NCBI GenBank assembly: GCA_013215565.1
Contig: JABSQV010000019.1
Location: forward strand, 1 to 63,165
Source: Myxococcales bacterium
GTDB lineage: Bacteria > Myxococcota_A > UBA9160 > SZUA-336
DNA length: 63,165 nucleotides
Direction: 5' to 3'
Under the pieces are notes generated by a model, which was not told where the DNA came from, made no database searches, and worked only from the letters and a program-made list of their open reading frames with translations. Shown here piece by piece: positions 42,942 through 51,524 of the stretch. Numbering within the stretch: the first letter of the stretch is position 1; each line of letters begins with the position of its first letter. A program made the position numbers and the translations under genes.

Positions 42942-43882
42942 GTCGGCTCCTGGTCCATGAAGTGCGCCACGGTTTCGCGGAGACCCTGCTCGAGCGAGAT
43001 CTTTGCGGTCCAGCCGAGCACGGACTCCGCACGCCGAACCTCCGCCTCGCTGTGGCGAACGTCTCCCTCGCGCGCGGCTTCGAAAATCGGCTCGGGCGGC
43101 TGCTTGCCGAATGCCGCCGCGATCGCGTCGATCAATTCGAGAAGGGTCACGCGCCCACCGCGAGCGATGTTCAGAATCGCGCCTGCGGCCTGCGGAGGGG
43201 CCAGCGCGGCACAGCGGTTCGCGCGTACCACGTCATCGACGAATGTGAAGTCGCGGGACTGGTGTCCGTCACCGAAAACGCGCGGGCGCTCGGAGCCGCC
43301 GATCGCTCGGATAAAGAGCGGAATCACCGCGGCGTAGTCGGATTCCGGATCCTGCCGCGGCCCGAACACGTTGAAGTAGCGGAGCGCGATCGAATCGAGG
43401 CCGTAGAGGCGCAGATACTGCTCGCAGTACCGCTCCACCGTGAGCTTCTGGAGCGCGTACGGGGAGCGGGGGCTGGGTACCATTTCCTCCTGCTTCGGAA
43501 GCACGGCGGTATCGCCATACACCGACGAAGAGGAAGCGAGGACCACGCGTCGAACACCCGCCTTCCTTGCCGCATCGAGCAGGCACAGGGTTCCCAGGAC
43601 GTTCGCGCGGTGGGTCGTCACAGGGTCGGCGACGGAGCGCGGAACCGAGGCCAGTGCCGCCTGGTGGAAGATGACCTCGCAGTCACGAACCGCGCGCCCC
43701 ACCGTCCCGGGTTCCGTGACGCTGCCTCGGACGAACTCGACGTCACGCTCGAGTCCATCGAGGTTCTCCGAGCGGCCCGTCGAGAGATCGTCGAGCACGC
43801 GAACCTCATCCCCGGCCTCCAGGCTGGCACGAACCAGATTGGATCCGATGAAGCCGGCTCCGCCGGTCACGAGCACCTGCAC
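42938..43882 (-). CDS. NAD-dependent nucleotide-sugar epimerase (extended SDR)
   Basis: 314 residues from a GTG. Extended short-chain dehydrogenase fold: VTGGAGFIGSNLV, Ser in SSSSVYG and the catalytic YALQK (Tyr-x3-Lys). The RYFNVFGPRQDP stretch is typical of UDP-GlcNAc/UDP-Glc 4-epimerases such as WbpP and Gne. The exact substrate cannot be fixed from sequence: UDP-GlcNAc or UDP-glucuronate (made by the neighbouring Ugd) are the best candidates. It lies 4 bp after gmd. Confidence 0.9.
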   Translation of the reverse strand: MQVLVTGGAGFIGSNLVRASLEAGDEVRVLDDLSTGRSENLDGLERDVEFVRGSVTEPGTVGRAVRDCEVIFHQAALASVPRSVADPVTTHRANVLGTLCLLDAARKAGVRRVVLASSSSVYGDTAVLPKQEEMVPSPRSPYALQKLTVERYCEQYLRLYGLDSIALRYFNVFGPRQDPESDYAAVIPLFIRAIGGSERPRVFGDGHQSRDFTFVDDVVRANRCAALAPPQAAGAILNIARGGRVTLLELIDAIAAAFGKQPPEPIFEAAREGDVRHSEAEVRRAESVLGWTAKISLEQGLRETVAHFMDQEPT

Positions 43883-43886
43883 CGAA

Positions 43887-44870
43887 CTAGCCGCTCCCTC
43901 GTTCCTTCCGGTCTCGAAGGAGGCTCAGCTCCGCATCGACCATCAGTCGGACCAGTTCCCCGAAACTCGTCTGCGACCGCCAGCCGAGTTTTCGCTCCGC
44001 CTTGGAGGGGTCCGCCATCAAGCTGTCGACCTCCGATGGACGCATGAAACGCGGATCGACGCGCACGCAATTCTGGTAGTCGAGGCCGACGTGCGCAAAG
44101 GCGAGTTCGCAGAATTCGCGGGCCGAGTGATGCTCGCCGGTGCCGATCACGTAGTCGTCCGGCTCGTCCTGCTGGAGCATCCGCCACATGGCGTCCACGT
44201 ACTCGGGCGCAAAGCCCCAGTCCCGCTTCGCATCCAGATTCCCCAGGTACAGGGCTTCGTCGAGCCCCAACGAGACCCGAGCCGCACCCTCCGCGATCTT
44301 TCTCGTGACGAACTCCCGACCCCGCCTCGGCGACTCGTGGTTGAACAGGATCCCGGAACAGGCGAAGAGCCCGTACGCCTCGCGGTAGTTGATCGTGATC
44401 CAGTGCCCGTACACCTTGGCCACCCCGTAGGGGCTGCGCGGATAGAAAGGCGTGGTCTCGCGCTGTGGGGTCTCCTGGACCTTGCCGAACATCTCGCTCG
44501 ATGAAGCCTGATAGAAGCGGATCTCCGGATCCACGAGGCGGATCGCCTCCAGCACTCGCGTCACACCGAGCGCCGTGAACTCTCCCGTCAGCAGGGGCTG
44601 CTCAAAGCTGGTTGGAATGAAGGATTGAGCGGCGAGATTGTAGACCTCTTGCGGTCGCACCTCCCGCAGCAGATTGACGATCGACAACTGGTCGAGCAGG
44701 TCGGCCTGGCGCAGTTCCAGGCTGTCGACCAGGTGGCTGATACGCTCGAAATTCTCGGCACTCGAACGGCGCACCATCCCGGTCACCTCGTAGTCTCGCC
44801 CGAGCAGGAATTCGGCGAGGTAGGATCCGTCCTGACCCGTGATTCCGGTGATCAGCGCGCGCTTCGACAA
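43887..44870 (-). CDS. gmd: GDP-mannose 4,6-dehydratase
   Basis: 327 residues. It converts GDP-mannose to GDP-4-keto-6-deoxymannose, the precursor of GDP-rhamnose, GDP-fucose and perosamine. GITGQDGSYLAEFLL, the Thr/Ser-Glu-Tyr-Lys active site (SSSEMFG and YGVAKVYGHW) and FNHESPRRGREFVTRKI are all diagnostic. It works with manC in the same operon. The reductase or aminotransferase that should act next (rmd, fcl or per) is not in the window. Confidence 0.97.
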   Translation of the reverse strand: MSKRALITGITGQDGSYLAEFLLGRDYEVTGMVRRSSAENFERISHLVDSLELRQADLLDQLSIVNLLREVRPQEVYNLAAQSFIPTSFEQPLLTGEFTALGVTRVLEAIRLVDPEIRFYQASSSEMFGKVQETPQRETTPFYPRSPYGVAKVYGHWITINYREAYGLFACSGILFNHESPRRGREFVTRKIAEGAARVSLGLDEALYLGNLDAKRDWGFAPEYVDAMWRMLQQDEPDDYVIGTGEHHSAREFCELAFAHVGLDYQNCVRVDPRFMRPSEVDSLMADPSKAERKLGWRSQTSFGELVRLMVDAELSLLRDRKERGSG

Positions 44871-44915
44871 GGTCTTGCCCGTCCTTCGGTGATCCTCAAT
44901 CCAGCTCCGACCGCA

Positions 44916-46199
44916 TCAGAACAGATCTACCGGGAGTGCATAGTGGACCCCAAGCATCACCCGGTGCTCGGAATATTCGGAAACCTGGATGTCTCCGCTC
45001 GAGGTCTGATGCCGAAAGCGGTACTCCAGAAAGGTGGCCCACCGCTTCCGGAGGCGCCACTCGAGCTTCGCCCGGAGGGAAGTCAGCTCGCTGTCGACCT
45101 GACGATCGCTGTCCCGAAAGCAACTGGATCCCACCAGCGTCTCTCCCGACGCACAGCTCCCGACGCCCTGAGTCACGAGTACGGGCCCATCGCCCGCGGA
45201 CTTGTAGAGCTGCCAGCTGCCCTCGAACCGGAGCGCCAGCGCTCTCGCCAGATCGAGACCCAGCCCGCCGCTCAGCGTGTGCACTTGGAGCGTCGCGCCG
45301 ACGCCGGAGCTCGGCTGAAGCCTGCTCGAGTATCCAAGATGAGTCCGCGCTCGCTGCGTCTCGTGCCGCAGAGAGGCGCCGCCGGTGAATCCCACGCTGG
45401 TCTCGCTCGGGAACCCCTCAGGATCGGAGTAGAGAACGAGGACACCGCCTGAGAGCAAAGTGAACCACTCGGGGTTCCAGTTTCGAGACCACTGGGCCAG
45501 GAGCGTCGCAAAGGAATCGTCCTCCTGGCCTGCGCCCGTGTCCGAGTAGTGCGTCCGGTTTGCGGACAGGACGAAATCGAGCTGGTCGTGGGAACTGACG
45601 GAGGACCGGTAGAAGAGGGCTCCCGCTACGGTCTCATGCTCTCGCTGAGTGGTCTCTTCGGTGCTGTCGGATGCACTGTACCCGCGGCCCGAGTAGTCGA
45701 GATTCAGGCCGAGCTGCGAACGCGCGCTCTGCCGAAATCTCAGACCGCCGCCGAGACCCCAGATCGTGAGGTCGGGACGCTCCGACTGGATCTGCTGATC
45801 GGCTTCGGTGACGGCGTCCAGCTTGGGGTAGTAGCTATAGCCCAGATCGAGATCCAGACTCAGCCGCGGCGAGAAGTTCCGCTCGAACTGGAGGTCCGCG
45901 GCGTAGGAAACCCCGTTCAGGTCGGGGTTTCGGAGGTAGCTGTTCGACGCAACTCCGGCGCTCAGGCGCGCGACGTCGCGCTCCGAGTCGTAACGAGCCT
46001 CGACCCGGGGAGCGATCCGGGTCACGTAGTCAGACTCCACGCCCGTCTCGGAGTAGAAAACGTTGGAGGTGAACTGTTCCGAGACCCCGAGGGAAGGGGT
46101 CACGCGCAAGCGCGGCTCTGCGGAGGCCGGGTTCTCGAATGCGAGCAGACACAAGCCCGCCGAGAACCAGAGCAGACTACGGGACGATGATCTTGTCAC
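44916..46199 (-). CDS. Outer-membrane beta-barrel protein of the polysaccharide locus
   Basis: 427 residues from a GTG at 46199, which overlaps the export lipoprotein gene by 23 bp; an ATG at 46238 is possible but lengthens the signal sequence. Signal peptide LLWFSAGLCLLAFENPASA. The mature part is alternating, aromatic-rich beta strands ending in YALPVDLF, with the C-terminal Phe typical of barrels. Size and neighbours match the uncharacterised barrel found in PEP-CTERM/XrtA polysaccharide loci. It probably helps to carry polymer across the outer membrane. Confidence 0.82.
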   Translation of the reverse strand: MTRSSSRSLLWFSAGLCLLAFENPASAEPRLRVTPSLGVSEQFTSNVFYSETGVESDYVTRIAPRVEARYDSERDVARLSAGVASNSYLRNPDLNGVSYAADLQFERNFSPRLSLDLDLGYSYYPKLDAVTEADQQIQSERPDLTIWGLGGGLRFRQSARSQLGLNLDYSGRGYSASDSTEETTQREHETVAGALFYRSSVSSHDQLDFVLSANRTHYSDTGAGQEDDSFATLLAQWSRNWNPEWFTLLSGGVLVLYSDPEGFPSETSVGFTGGASLRHETQRARTHLGYSSRLQPSSGVGATLQVHTLSGGLGLDLARALALRFEGSWQLYKSAGDGPVLVTQGVGSCASGETLVGSSCFRDSDRQVDSELTSLRAKLEWRLRKRWATFLEYRFRHQTSSGDIQVSEYSEHRVMLGVHYALPVDLF

Positions 46200-46806
46200 C
46201 CGGCACCAGGAGGATGTTCTGGTCGAGGCCCGTTCCATCTACGTACGCTCCGTAGTCGAAGTTGAATTCGACCGGATCCCCCGCGCCGGACTGCCGGATC
46301 ACTTTGACGCGATCCTTCTTGGCGAAGGCCCCAAAGCCACCCGCAATCGCGAGCGTGTCGATGACGGTCATCTTCGCCCGCATCGCGACGGGGCCCGGGC
46401 GCGCCACTTCTCCCAGCACATACACCACCTTGGAACGGATCTCGCGCACCACCACGGTCAGGGTGGGACTGCTGATGTACTCCGAAAGGCGCTCCGTCAG
46501 GACCTGCTTGAGTTCGAGCGGCGTGAGATCCGCGGCGTGCACATCGTCCAGGAGCGGAAACGAGATCTTGCCATCCGGGCGAACCACCACCTCGGGCACC
46601 GAGATCTCGGGATTGGCCCAGACCGTGATCTGCAAAGAATCGGTCGGCCCGATGCGGTAGTCCTCGAAAGCCTCGGCTGCCTGGCTCTCCATGTGGGTTG
46701 CGCTCGGCTGCTGCCGGAGCGTATTCGCGCAGCCCCCCGCGAGCACCCCCGGAAGGAATACGGCCCCGATCAGAACTCCGGACGCGGCGCTCCTCGGGAT
46801 CCACAT
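46177..46806 (-). CDS. Wza-like polysaccharide export lipoprotein
   Basis: 209 residues. Signal peptide ending in LAGGC (Cys at 26). Polysaccharide export domain from about 49 (YRIGPTDSLQITVW), with VVRPDGKISFPLLDDV, then an SLBB domain (VYVLGEVARPGPVAMRAKMTVIDTLA-type). It is shorter than Wza and has no C-terminal amphipathic helix, like the compact PEP-CTERM-associated export proteins, so the barrel gene next to it may supply the outer-membrane pore. Confidence 0.93.
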   Translation of the reverse strand: MWIPRSAASGVLIGAVFLPGVLAGGCANTLRQQPSATHMESQAAEAFEDYRIGPTDSLQITVWANPEISVPEVVVRPDGKISFPLLDDVHAADLTPLELKQVLTERLSEYISSPTLTVVVREIRSKVVYVLGEVARPGPVAMRAKMTVIDTLAIAGGFGAFAKKDRVKVIRQSGAGDPVEFNFDYGAYVDGTGLDQNILLVPGDKIIVP

Positions 46807-46853
46807 CGGCTCTTCTCCTTCTCCGGGCCCCGCCCCCCGGTGGGCGAGCGGGG

Positions 46854-48272
46854 TCAGATCGGATGAACCAGCCCCGACTCCTTCATCTTGTACAGAAGCG
46901 CCTTGTAGCTAATCTGGAGCAGCTCCGCAGCCCGTCGCCGGTTCCAGCGGGTCTTCTCGAGGACGCAGGCGATCACGCGTTTCTCCGCGGCTGCTGACGC
47001 CTTCCGGCCAATCTGCTTCAGGTCGACGCAGGCGACCTCTCCGGCCATGAAACGCTCCAACTCGGGGAGTTCCTGCCTCCCGGGGTCGCCCTGGTCCTTG
47101 CGCCGCCGGTCCGCGATTTCCTGCAGCACTGGCTCTTCGGATTGGAGCACCACCATCCGCTTCACCATGTTCTCGAGTTCACGCACATTGCCGGGCCAGG
47201 GGTAGGTCAGAAAGGCGTCCATCAGCCGGCGCGAGGGCGCGCGATACTCGCGCCCGTACTGGTCCGAGTAGCTCCGCTGGAACTGCTCGCAAAGCAGCGG
47301 AATCTCGTCCCGGCGCTCCCGAAGCGGCGGAATCTGGATCGAGACGACGTTCAGCCGGTAGAACAGATCCTGGCGGAAGCTTCCGTCACCGACAGCGGAC
47401 TCGAGCACCCGGCTCGTCGCGGCCAGGACCCGCACGTCGACCTTGATGTCGTGCTCGCTCCCGAGCCGGGAAAAGTGGCCATCCTGGAGCACCTGCAGCA
47501 GCTTCGCCTGGAGCCCGGGCGACATCTCGCTGACCTCGTCGAGGAAGATGGTCCCTCCATGGGCCAGCTCGAACTTCCCGATCTTCCGACCCTGTGCGCC
47601 GGTAAAGGCGCCCTTCTCGTACCCGAAGACCTCGCTCTCGAGCAGTTCCGACGGAAGCGCCGCGCAGTTCACCTTGACGAAGGGCCTCGAATTACGGGCC
47701 GACCGTTGGAGTAGGTTCTGGGCCACCCACTCCTTGCCGGACCCGCTCTCGCCCCGGATCAGGACTGTGATGTCGGTATCGGCCACCTGGTCGATCAGCT
47801 CACGCACTGCCTGGATCTTCGGACTCGACCCCAACAGCGGAGGCGACGGCTCCCCGGCCGACACGTCCCTTCGCAACCGGTCCGCGTCCTGGTCGAAACC
47901 TCGCTTCCGGAGTGCGCGGTCGAACGCCTGCTCGAGTTCCTCGAGTTCGAAGGGCTTTTGCAGGTAGTCGCAGGCACCGAGCCTGATCGCCTCCACGATG
48001 GTGGGGGTGTCGCCGCGACCCGACAGCATCACGGCCGCGACCCGGGGATCGATCGAGCGCAGCTCCTTCAGCGTCTGGATCCCATCGATGCCCCTCGGAA
48101 GCACGACGTCGAGCGTCACGAGATCCGGCCGGTCGGCCGTGAAAGCCGCGATCGCTTCCCTTCCGGTTCCGACCGTTCGGACCTCGTAGCCGAGACCCTG
48201 GGCCATCGTGCGCACCAGCTCGCGGATGTGCGGGTCGTCGTCCAGCACCAGCAGCTTGCGGCTTCGCTTCAT
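46854..48272 (-). CDS. Sigma-54-dependent response regulator
   Basis: 472 residues from ATG 48272. Receiver domain with the phospho-Asp in LVTLDVVLP, AAA+ domain with GESGSGKE, the sigma-54-contacting GAFTGA (KGAFTGAQ) and [12 protein letters not shown], then a Fis-type helix-turn-helix (TRWNRRRAAELLQISYKALLYKM). No histidine kinase is adjacent, so its partner may be the kinase at 55 kb or another gene. The homologous regulator at 53.4-54.8 kb is a clear paralogue. A sigma-54 promoter just upstream suggests self-activation or control by its paralogue. Confidence 0.94.
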   Translation of the reverse strand: MKRSRKLLVLDDDPHIRELVRTMAQGLGYEVRTVGTGREAIAAFTADRPDLVTLDVVLPRGIDGIQTLKELRSIDPRVAAVMLSGRGDTPTIVEAIRLGACDYLQKPFELEELEQAFDRALRKRGFDQDADRLRRDVSAGEPSPPLLGSSPKIQAVRELIDQVADTDITVLIRGESGSGKEWVAQNLLQRSARNSRPFVKVNCAALPSELLESEVFGYEKGAFTGAQGRKIGKFELAHGGTIFLDEVSEMSPGLQAKLLQVLQDGHFSRLGSEHDIKVDVRVLAATSRVLESAVGDGSFRQDLFYRLNVVSIQIPPLRERRDEIPLLCEQFQRSYSDQYGREYRAPSRRLMDAFLTYPWPGNVRELENMVKRMVVLQSEEPVLQEIADRRRKDQGDPGRQELPELERFMAGEVACVDLKQIGRKASAAAEKRVIACVLEKTRWNRRRAAELLQISYKALLYKMKESGLVHPI

Positions 48273-48299
48273 CACAGAGTGGCCCACTTCAACAAGGAA

Positions 48300-48316
48300 A
48301 TGCGACATTCATGCCA
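48300..48316 (-). promoter_or_regulatory. Sigma-54 (-24/-12) promoter of the response-regulator gene
   Basis: On the minus strand TGGCAT-GAATG-TCGCAT fits the TGGCAC-N5-TTGCA consensus, with the invariant GG (48315-48314) and GC (48303-48302) exactly 10 bases apart. Transcription would start near 48290, just before the ATG at 48272; that also argues against the longer start at 48308, which lies inside the promoter. Confidence 0.6.
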
Positions 48317-48432
48317 AATTCCAATGCAGCAGGAACGCAGGAAAGGCCGGAACAACGCTCAGAGAGGCTCAAACGGGTTCTTTTCTCCCACATGCTATAC
48401 GGTGAAACGGGCCCTGGGTAGCGCAGGCTCCA

Positions 48433-48460
48433 GAAGTGGGTATCCGGCTACCCAGACTTC
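48433..48460 (-). repeat. Inverted repeat in the gap between the WecA-like and regulator genes
   Basis: GAAGT-GGGTA-TCCGGC-TACCC-AG-ACTTC: a ten-base-pair stem with a two-base bulge. It lies about 100 bp past the WecA-like stop and 120 bp before the sigma-54 promoter. It could be a terminator stem (no T-run) or an activator binding site, given its usual distance from a sigma-54 promoter. Confidence 0.45.
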
Positions 48461-48560
48461 CGTCGCTGCCCAGCCGACGCATGGACGGACCGAGGCGTGC
48501 CGCAGCTCGGCAGAAGTTCAATCGAAGCCTCGCCGCAGGCGGAATCCCTCACATTCCCTC

Positions 48561-49673
48561 TCAGTTGGGCTGCGCTGATTCCTCGCGCTGCTCGACCCGT
48601 CGCTCGAGGCCCCGCAGCACGGCCAGGCCCGCGAACAGCATCAGCAGCCACGCTCCCCAGCGAAAGCTCGCGCTCATCCCACGCGACCAGAGCGCGAACA
48701 AGGTCAGGGCCACCGAGACGGCGTAGAGGAAGAACACCACCCGGCGCACGCTCCACCCGGAGCGGAGCAGCAGGTGATGGATGTGCCCCCGATCGGCGCT
48801 CATCAGCGCCGCCCCGATCTGTGACGGACGCAGATCGGAGAGTGCGCGTGTGCGCAGGTGGCGGCGCACCCGGCGTAGCATGGCCAGGCTGGCGTCGAGC
48901 AGCGGTAGCCCCAACCCCAGGAGCGGCACGAACGCGGCCACCGCAGTGGGGCCCTTCTGTGCGGACGCCAGCGAGAGCACGGCGATCGCGAACCCGATCC
49001 CCATCGCCCCCGCGTCTCCGAGAAAGATCCGTGCGGGGAACAGATTGAAGCGCAGAAACCCCGCGAGTGCGCCCGCGAGCGCGGCTCCCCCAAGCGCAGG
49101 CGCCCGATAGGCCGGAGAGTCCGCAAGCCATACGATCATGAGCGCCGCGATGCAGCCGACCCCGCTGGTCAAGCCGTCGATGCCATCGATGAAATTGAAT
49201 GCGTTCGTGATCAAGACGATCCAGACGACGGTCACGCAGAAGGAGACCAACGGGATCTTCTCCAGTTCCCAGCCGAACGGGAGTTCGATCGCTCCGACCT
49301 GAAACCCCAGCGCCCAGGCCAGTCCCGCCAGCACGACCTGTGCCGCGAGCCTCGCCCCCGCCCGAAGGTCCCGCAGGTCATCCAGAAAGCCGAGCAGCCC
49401 GACCCCGATCGTCAGCCCTCCGAGCACCGAGAGCGACCCGAGCCCCCAGAGCGACGCCCGCACCACCGGGCTCCATACGGCAATCCCCGCGATCGAGAGA
49501 CACGCCGCGGCCAACACTGCCAGCCCACCCGTCAGCGGAACCGGAACCGCGTGCCGCTTGCGTTCGTCCGGCAGGTCCATCCAGCCGAGGCGGGAAGACA
49601 GCCGGATCGCAACCGGTGTGAGCAGCAGGGTCAGTACCCACGAAACCACCAGGGTGATCTCGACCTCGGTCAC
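48561..49673 (-). CDS. WecA/MraY-like polyprenyl-phosphate sugar-1-phosphate transferase
   Basis: 370 residues from a GTG, about eleven membrane helices. It should start the repeat unit by moving a sugar-1-phosphate (often GlcNAc) onto undecaprenyl phosphate. The family motifs are visible: GFLDDLRDL (DDxxD-like), NAFNFIDGIDGL, FLGDAG and DRGHIHHLLL, the last typical of the WecA/WbpL group rather than MraY. It is the only sugar transferase of the locus within the window. Confidence 0.93.
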   Translation of the reverse strand: MTEVEITLVVSWVLTLLLTPVAIRLSSRLGWMDLPDERKRHAVPVPLTGGLAVLAAACLSIAGIAVWSPVVRASLWGLGSLSVLGGLTIGVGLLGFLDDLRDLRAGARLAAQVVLAGLAWALGFQVGAIELPFGWELEKIPLVSFCVTVVWIVLITNAFNFIDGIDGLTSGVGCIAALMIVWLADSPAYRAPALGGAALAGALAGFLRFNLFPARIFLGDAGAMGIGFAIAVLSLASAQKGPTAVAAFVPLLGLGLPLLDASLAMLRRVRRHLRTRALSDLRPSQIGAALMSADRGHIHHLLLRSGWSVRRVVFFLYAVSVALTLFALWSRGMSASFRWGAWLLMLFAGLAVLRGLERRVEQREESAQPN

Positions 49674-49774
49674 GACTTGTCCTCGATCAGCATGCCCGCA
49701 CTGCTACCCGCGGCGGGTCCGATCGGTCGCGTCCGCCGAAACCCGAGAACTCGCCCCGGACCTCGGGCCCCACA

Positions 49775-50593
49775 TCAATCGCCCGGCGTTAGGCCGTAAA
49801 CGTAGTCGTAGGGCACCGGGCCATCTTCGCTCCGGTTGAAGACGATTCCGACCACCTTCTCCCGGTCGACCCGGCCGAGCGCGCGTTCGATCTCGGGCTT
49901 GGAACTGTTCTGTGCCGCGACGACCAGGAGCGCGGCGTCGCAGACGTCGACCAGCGTCGTCATGTCCGGAAGGCCCAGAATCGGCAGCCCGTCTACGATC
50001 ACGATTCCAAAGCGCGCGTGAAGTTCGCGCATCACTTCGAGCATTCGCTGCGAAGCCAGGAGTTCCGACGGGCCCTGAGGCAAACTCCAGGCCGGCAGCA
50101 CCCAGAGGCGGGTATCCGGAAAGCGAACCAGCGCCTCATCGAGTGTTGCGCGATCCTCCAGGACCTCGGTCAGTCCGGCACCCCCCTGCTCGGGAAGCGA
50201 CTGCTGGACATCGGGAGTCCGGAGGTCGGCATCGACCAGACAGGTGTCGGCATCGAGGCTCAGACCGTACGAGAGTGCGAGGTTTACCGCGGTCGTCGTC
50301 TTGCCCTCGTCCGAACGCGCGCTCATCAGGACGAGGCTCCGGAATGGCCGAGTGCGCCGGATCGATTCGAGGCGCGCTCGGAGCGCCCGGTACTGCTCGG
50401 CAACGCCCTGGTCGGAGTCGCTCACCACCACGCGGGTCCGGCGCGCGTCCCGGATCGAATGTCCCACCCCACGTGATCCTGGCGCCCGCATCGGCTGCGT
50501 GAGACGCTCGCGGAGCGAGGGCCGGGACTTGTCCGGCTCGAGTTGCGCCCGCTGTTCCTCCGCCCGCTTCAGTGCCTCGTGAATCTTGCCCAA
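49775..50593 (-). CDS. BY-kinase, XrtA/PEP-CTERM-associated tyrosine autokinase
   Basis: 272 residues, free-standing cytoplasmic kinase that controls polymer export with the Wzz-like protein. Walker A MSARSDEGKTTTAVN at about 90-104, Walker A' CLVDADLR at 118-125, Walker B as VIVDGLP. The C-terminal tyrosine cluster is short: Tyr262, Tyr264 and Tyr266 in PYDYVYGLTPGD, probably autophosphorylated. The N-terminal MGKIHEALKRAEEQ is typical of the XrtA-associated form. It lies 28 bp after the ATPase gene. Confidence 0.92.
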   Translation of the reverse strand: MGKIHEALKRAEEQRAQLEPDKSRPSLRERLTQPMRAPGSRGVGHSIRDARRTRVVVSDSDQGVAEQYRALRARLESIRRTRPFRSLVLMSARSDEGKTTTAVNLALSYGLSLDADTCLVDADLRTPDVQQSLPEQGGAGLTEVLEDRATLDEALVRFPDTRLWVLPAWSLPQGPSELLASQRMLEVMRELHARFGIVIVDGLPILGLPDMTTLVDVCDAALLVVAAQNSSKPEIERALGRVDREKVVGIVFNRSEDGPVPYDYVYGLTPGD

Positions 50594-50621
50594 GAACTCA
50601 CCCCCCGCGAATTCGTCTCGA

Positions 50622-51524
50622 TCAGCCCGCCGCCCGGAATCCCAGACGTTTCGACCATCGGCTGCGCAGCCATCCCCGGCGATGCTCCGCTGCGGGCGTG
50701 TTGCGGAGACGCAGGTCCGCCGCCGCCCGCTCGATCACCGAGGCCGGGATCCGGTGCAGTTGACTCACGAAGCCCGCCAGCATCGCGCCGTCACACAGAA
50801 CGTTGATCACCCGGGGGATTCCGTCTGAAAGCCGGTGGAGCGCGCGCAGGGCTCCACGCGAGAAGAGGTCTCCGCTCTCGTGCCCGGCACTGAGCAACCG
50901 CTGGCGCACGTACTCGCTCGTTTCTGTCGGATCGAGCGGCCGGATCGAGTGCCGGAGCTCGACTCGCTGGCGCAGTTGTCTGAGCTCCGGTCGCGCGAGC
51001 GTCTGATTCAGCTCCGGCTGTGCGACGAGCACGATCTGCAATAACTTCGACTCCGGCGTCTCGAGGTTGGAGAGCATCCGAATTTCCTCAAGCAGCTCCC
51101 GGGACAGATTCTGGGCTTCGTCGATCAGGAGCAGCGTCTGCCCCCCGGTGCGCAGGCGCTCGATCAAATAGTCGTTCAGCACGTGGAGCGCACGACCCTT
51201 CCGAAACGGGATCGGAAGCTCGAGCCCGAGTTCCTCGAAGAAGTACCCGAAGAAGTCCTCGAGGCTGAGAACGGTGTTGAACAGATATGCGGTCTGAACC
51301 TTGGGTCCGAAGTCCGGAGCCGCCATTCGCTCCAGCAGCGCGTTCAGCACGGTGGTCTTTCCGGTTCCGACCTCGCCGGTCAGAACCGCGAAACCCTTCC
51401 GCTCCTTCACGGCATAGATCAGGGTCGCAAGCGCCTCCTCGTGACTCTCCGAGAAGTACAGGAAGGAAGGATCGGGGTTGACCCTGAACGGGGCCCGGTC
51501 GAGGCCGTAGAAGCCGTTATACAT
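50622..51524 (-). CDS. ExeA-like AAA ATPase of the XrtA/PEP-CTERM polysaccharide locus
   Basis: 300 residues from ATG 51524; the start overlaps the Wzz-like gene by 8 bp. It begins MYNGFYGLDRAPFRVNPDP-type, the classic ExeA/GspA-like opening. Walker A VLTGEVGTGKTT, Walker B TLLLIDEAQNLS, sensor VLVAQPEL. The PEP-CTERM form lacks the membrane helix and peptidoglycan-binding domain of ExeA, as here. Its exact job in polymer secretion is unknown. Confidence 0.92.
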   Translation of the reverse strand: MYNGFYGLDRAPFRVNPDPSFLYFSESHEEALATLIYAVKERKGFAVLTGEVGTGKTTVLNALLERMAAPDFGPKVQTAYLFNTVLSLEDFFGYFFEELGLELPIPFRKGRALHVLNDYLIERLRTGGQTLLLIDEAQNLSRELLEEIRMLSNLETPESKLLQIVLVAQPELNQTLARPELRQLRQRVELRHSIRPLDPTETSEYVRQRLLSAGHESGDLFSRGALRALHRLSDGIPRVINVLCDGAMLAGFVSQLHRIPASVIERAAADLRLRNTPAAEHRRGWLRSRWSKRLGFRAAG

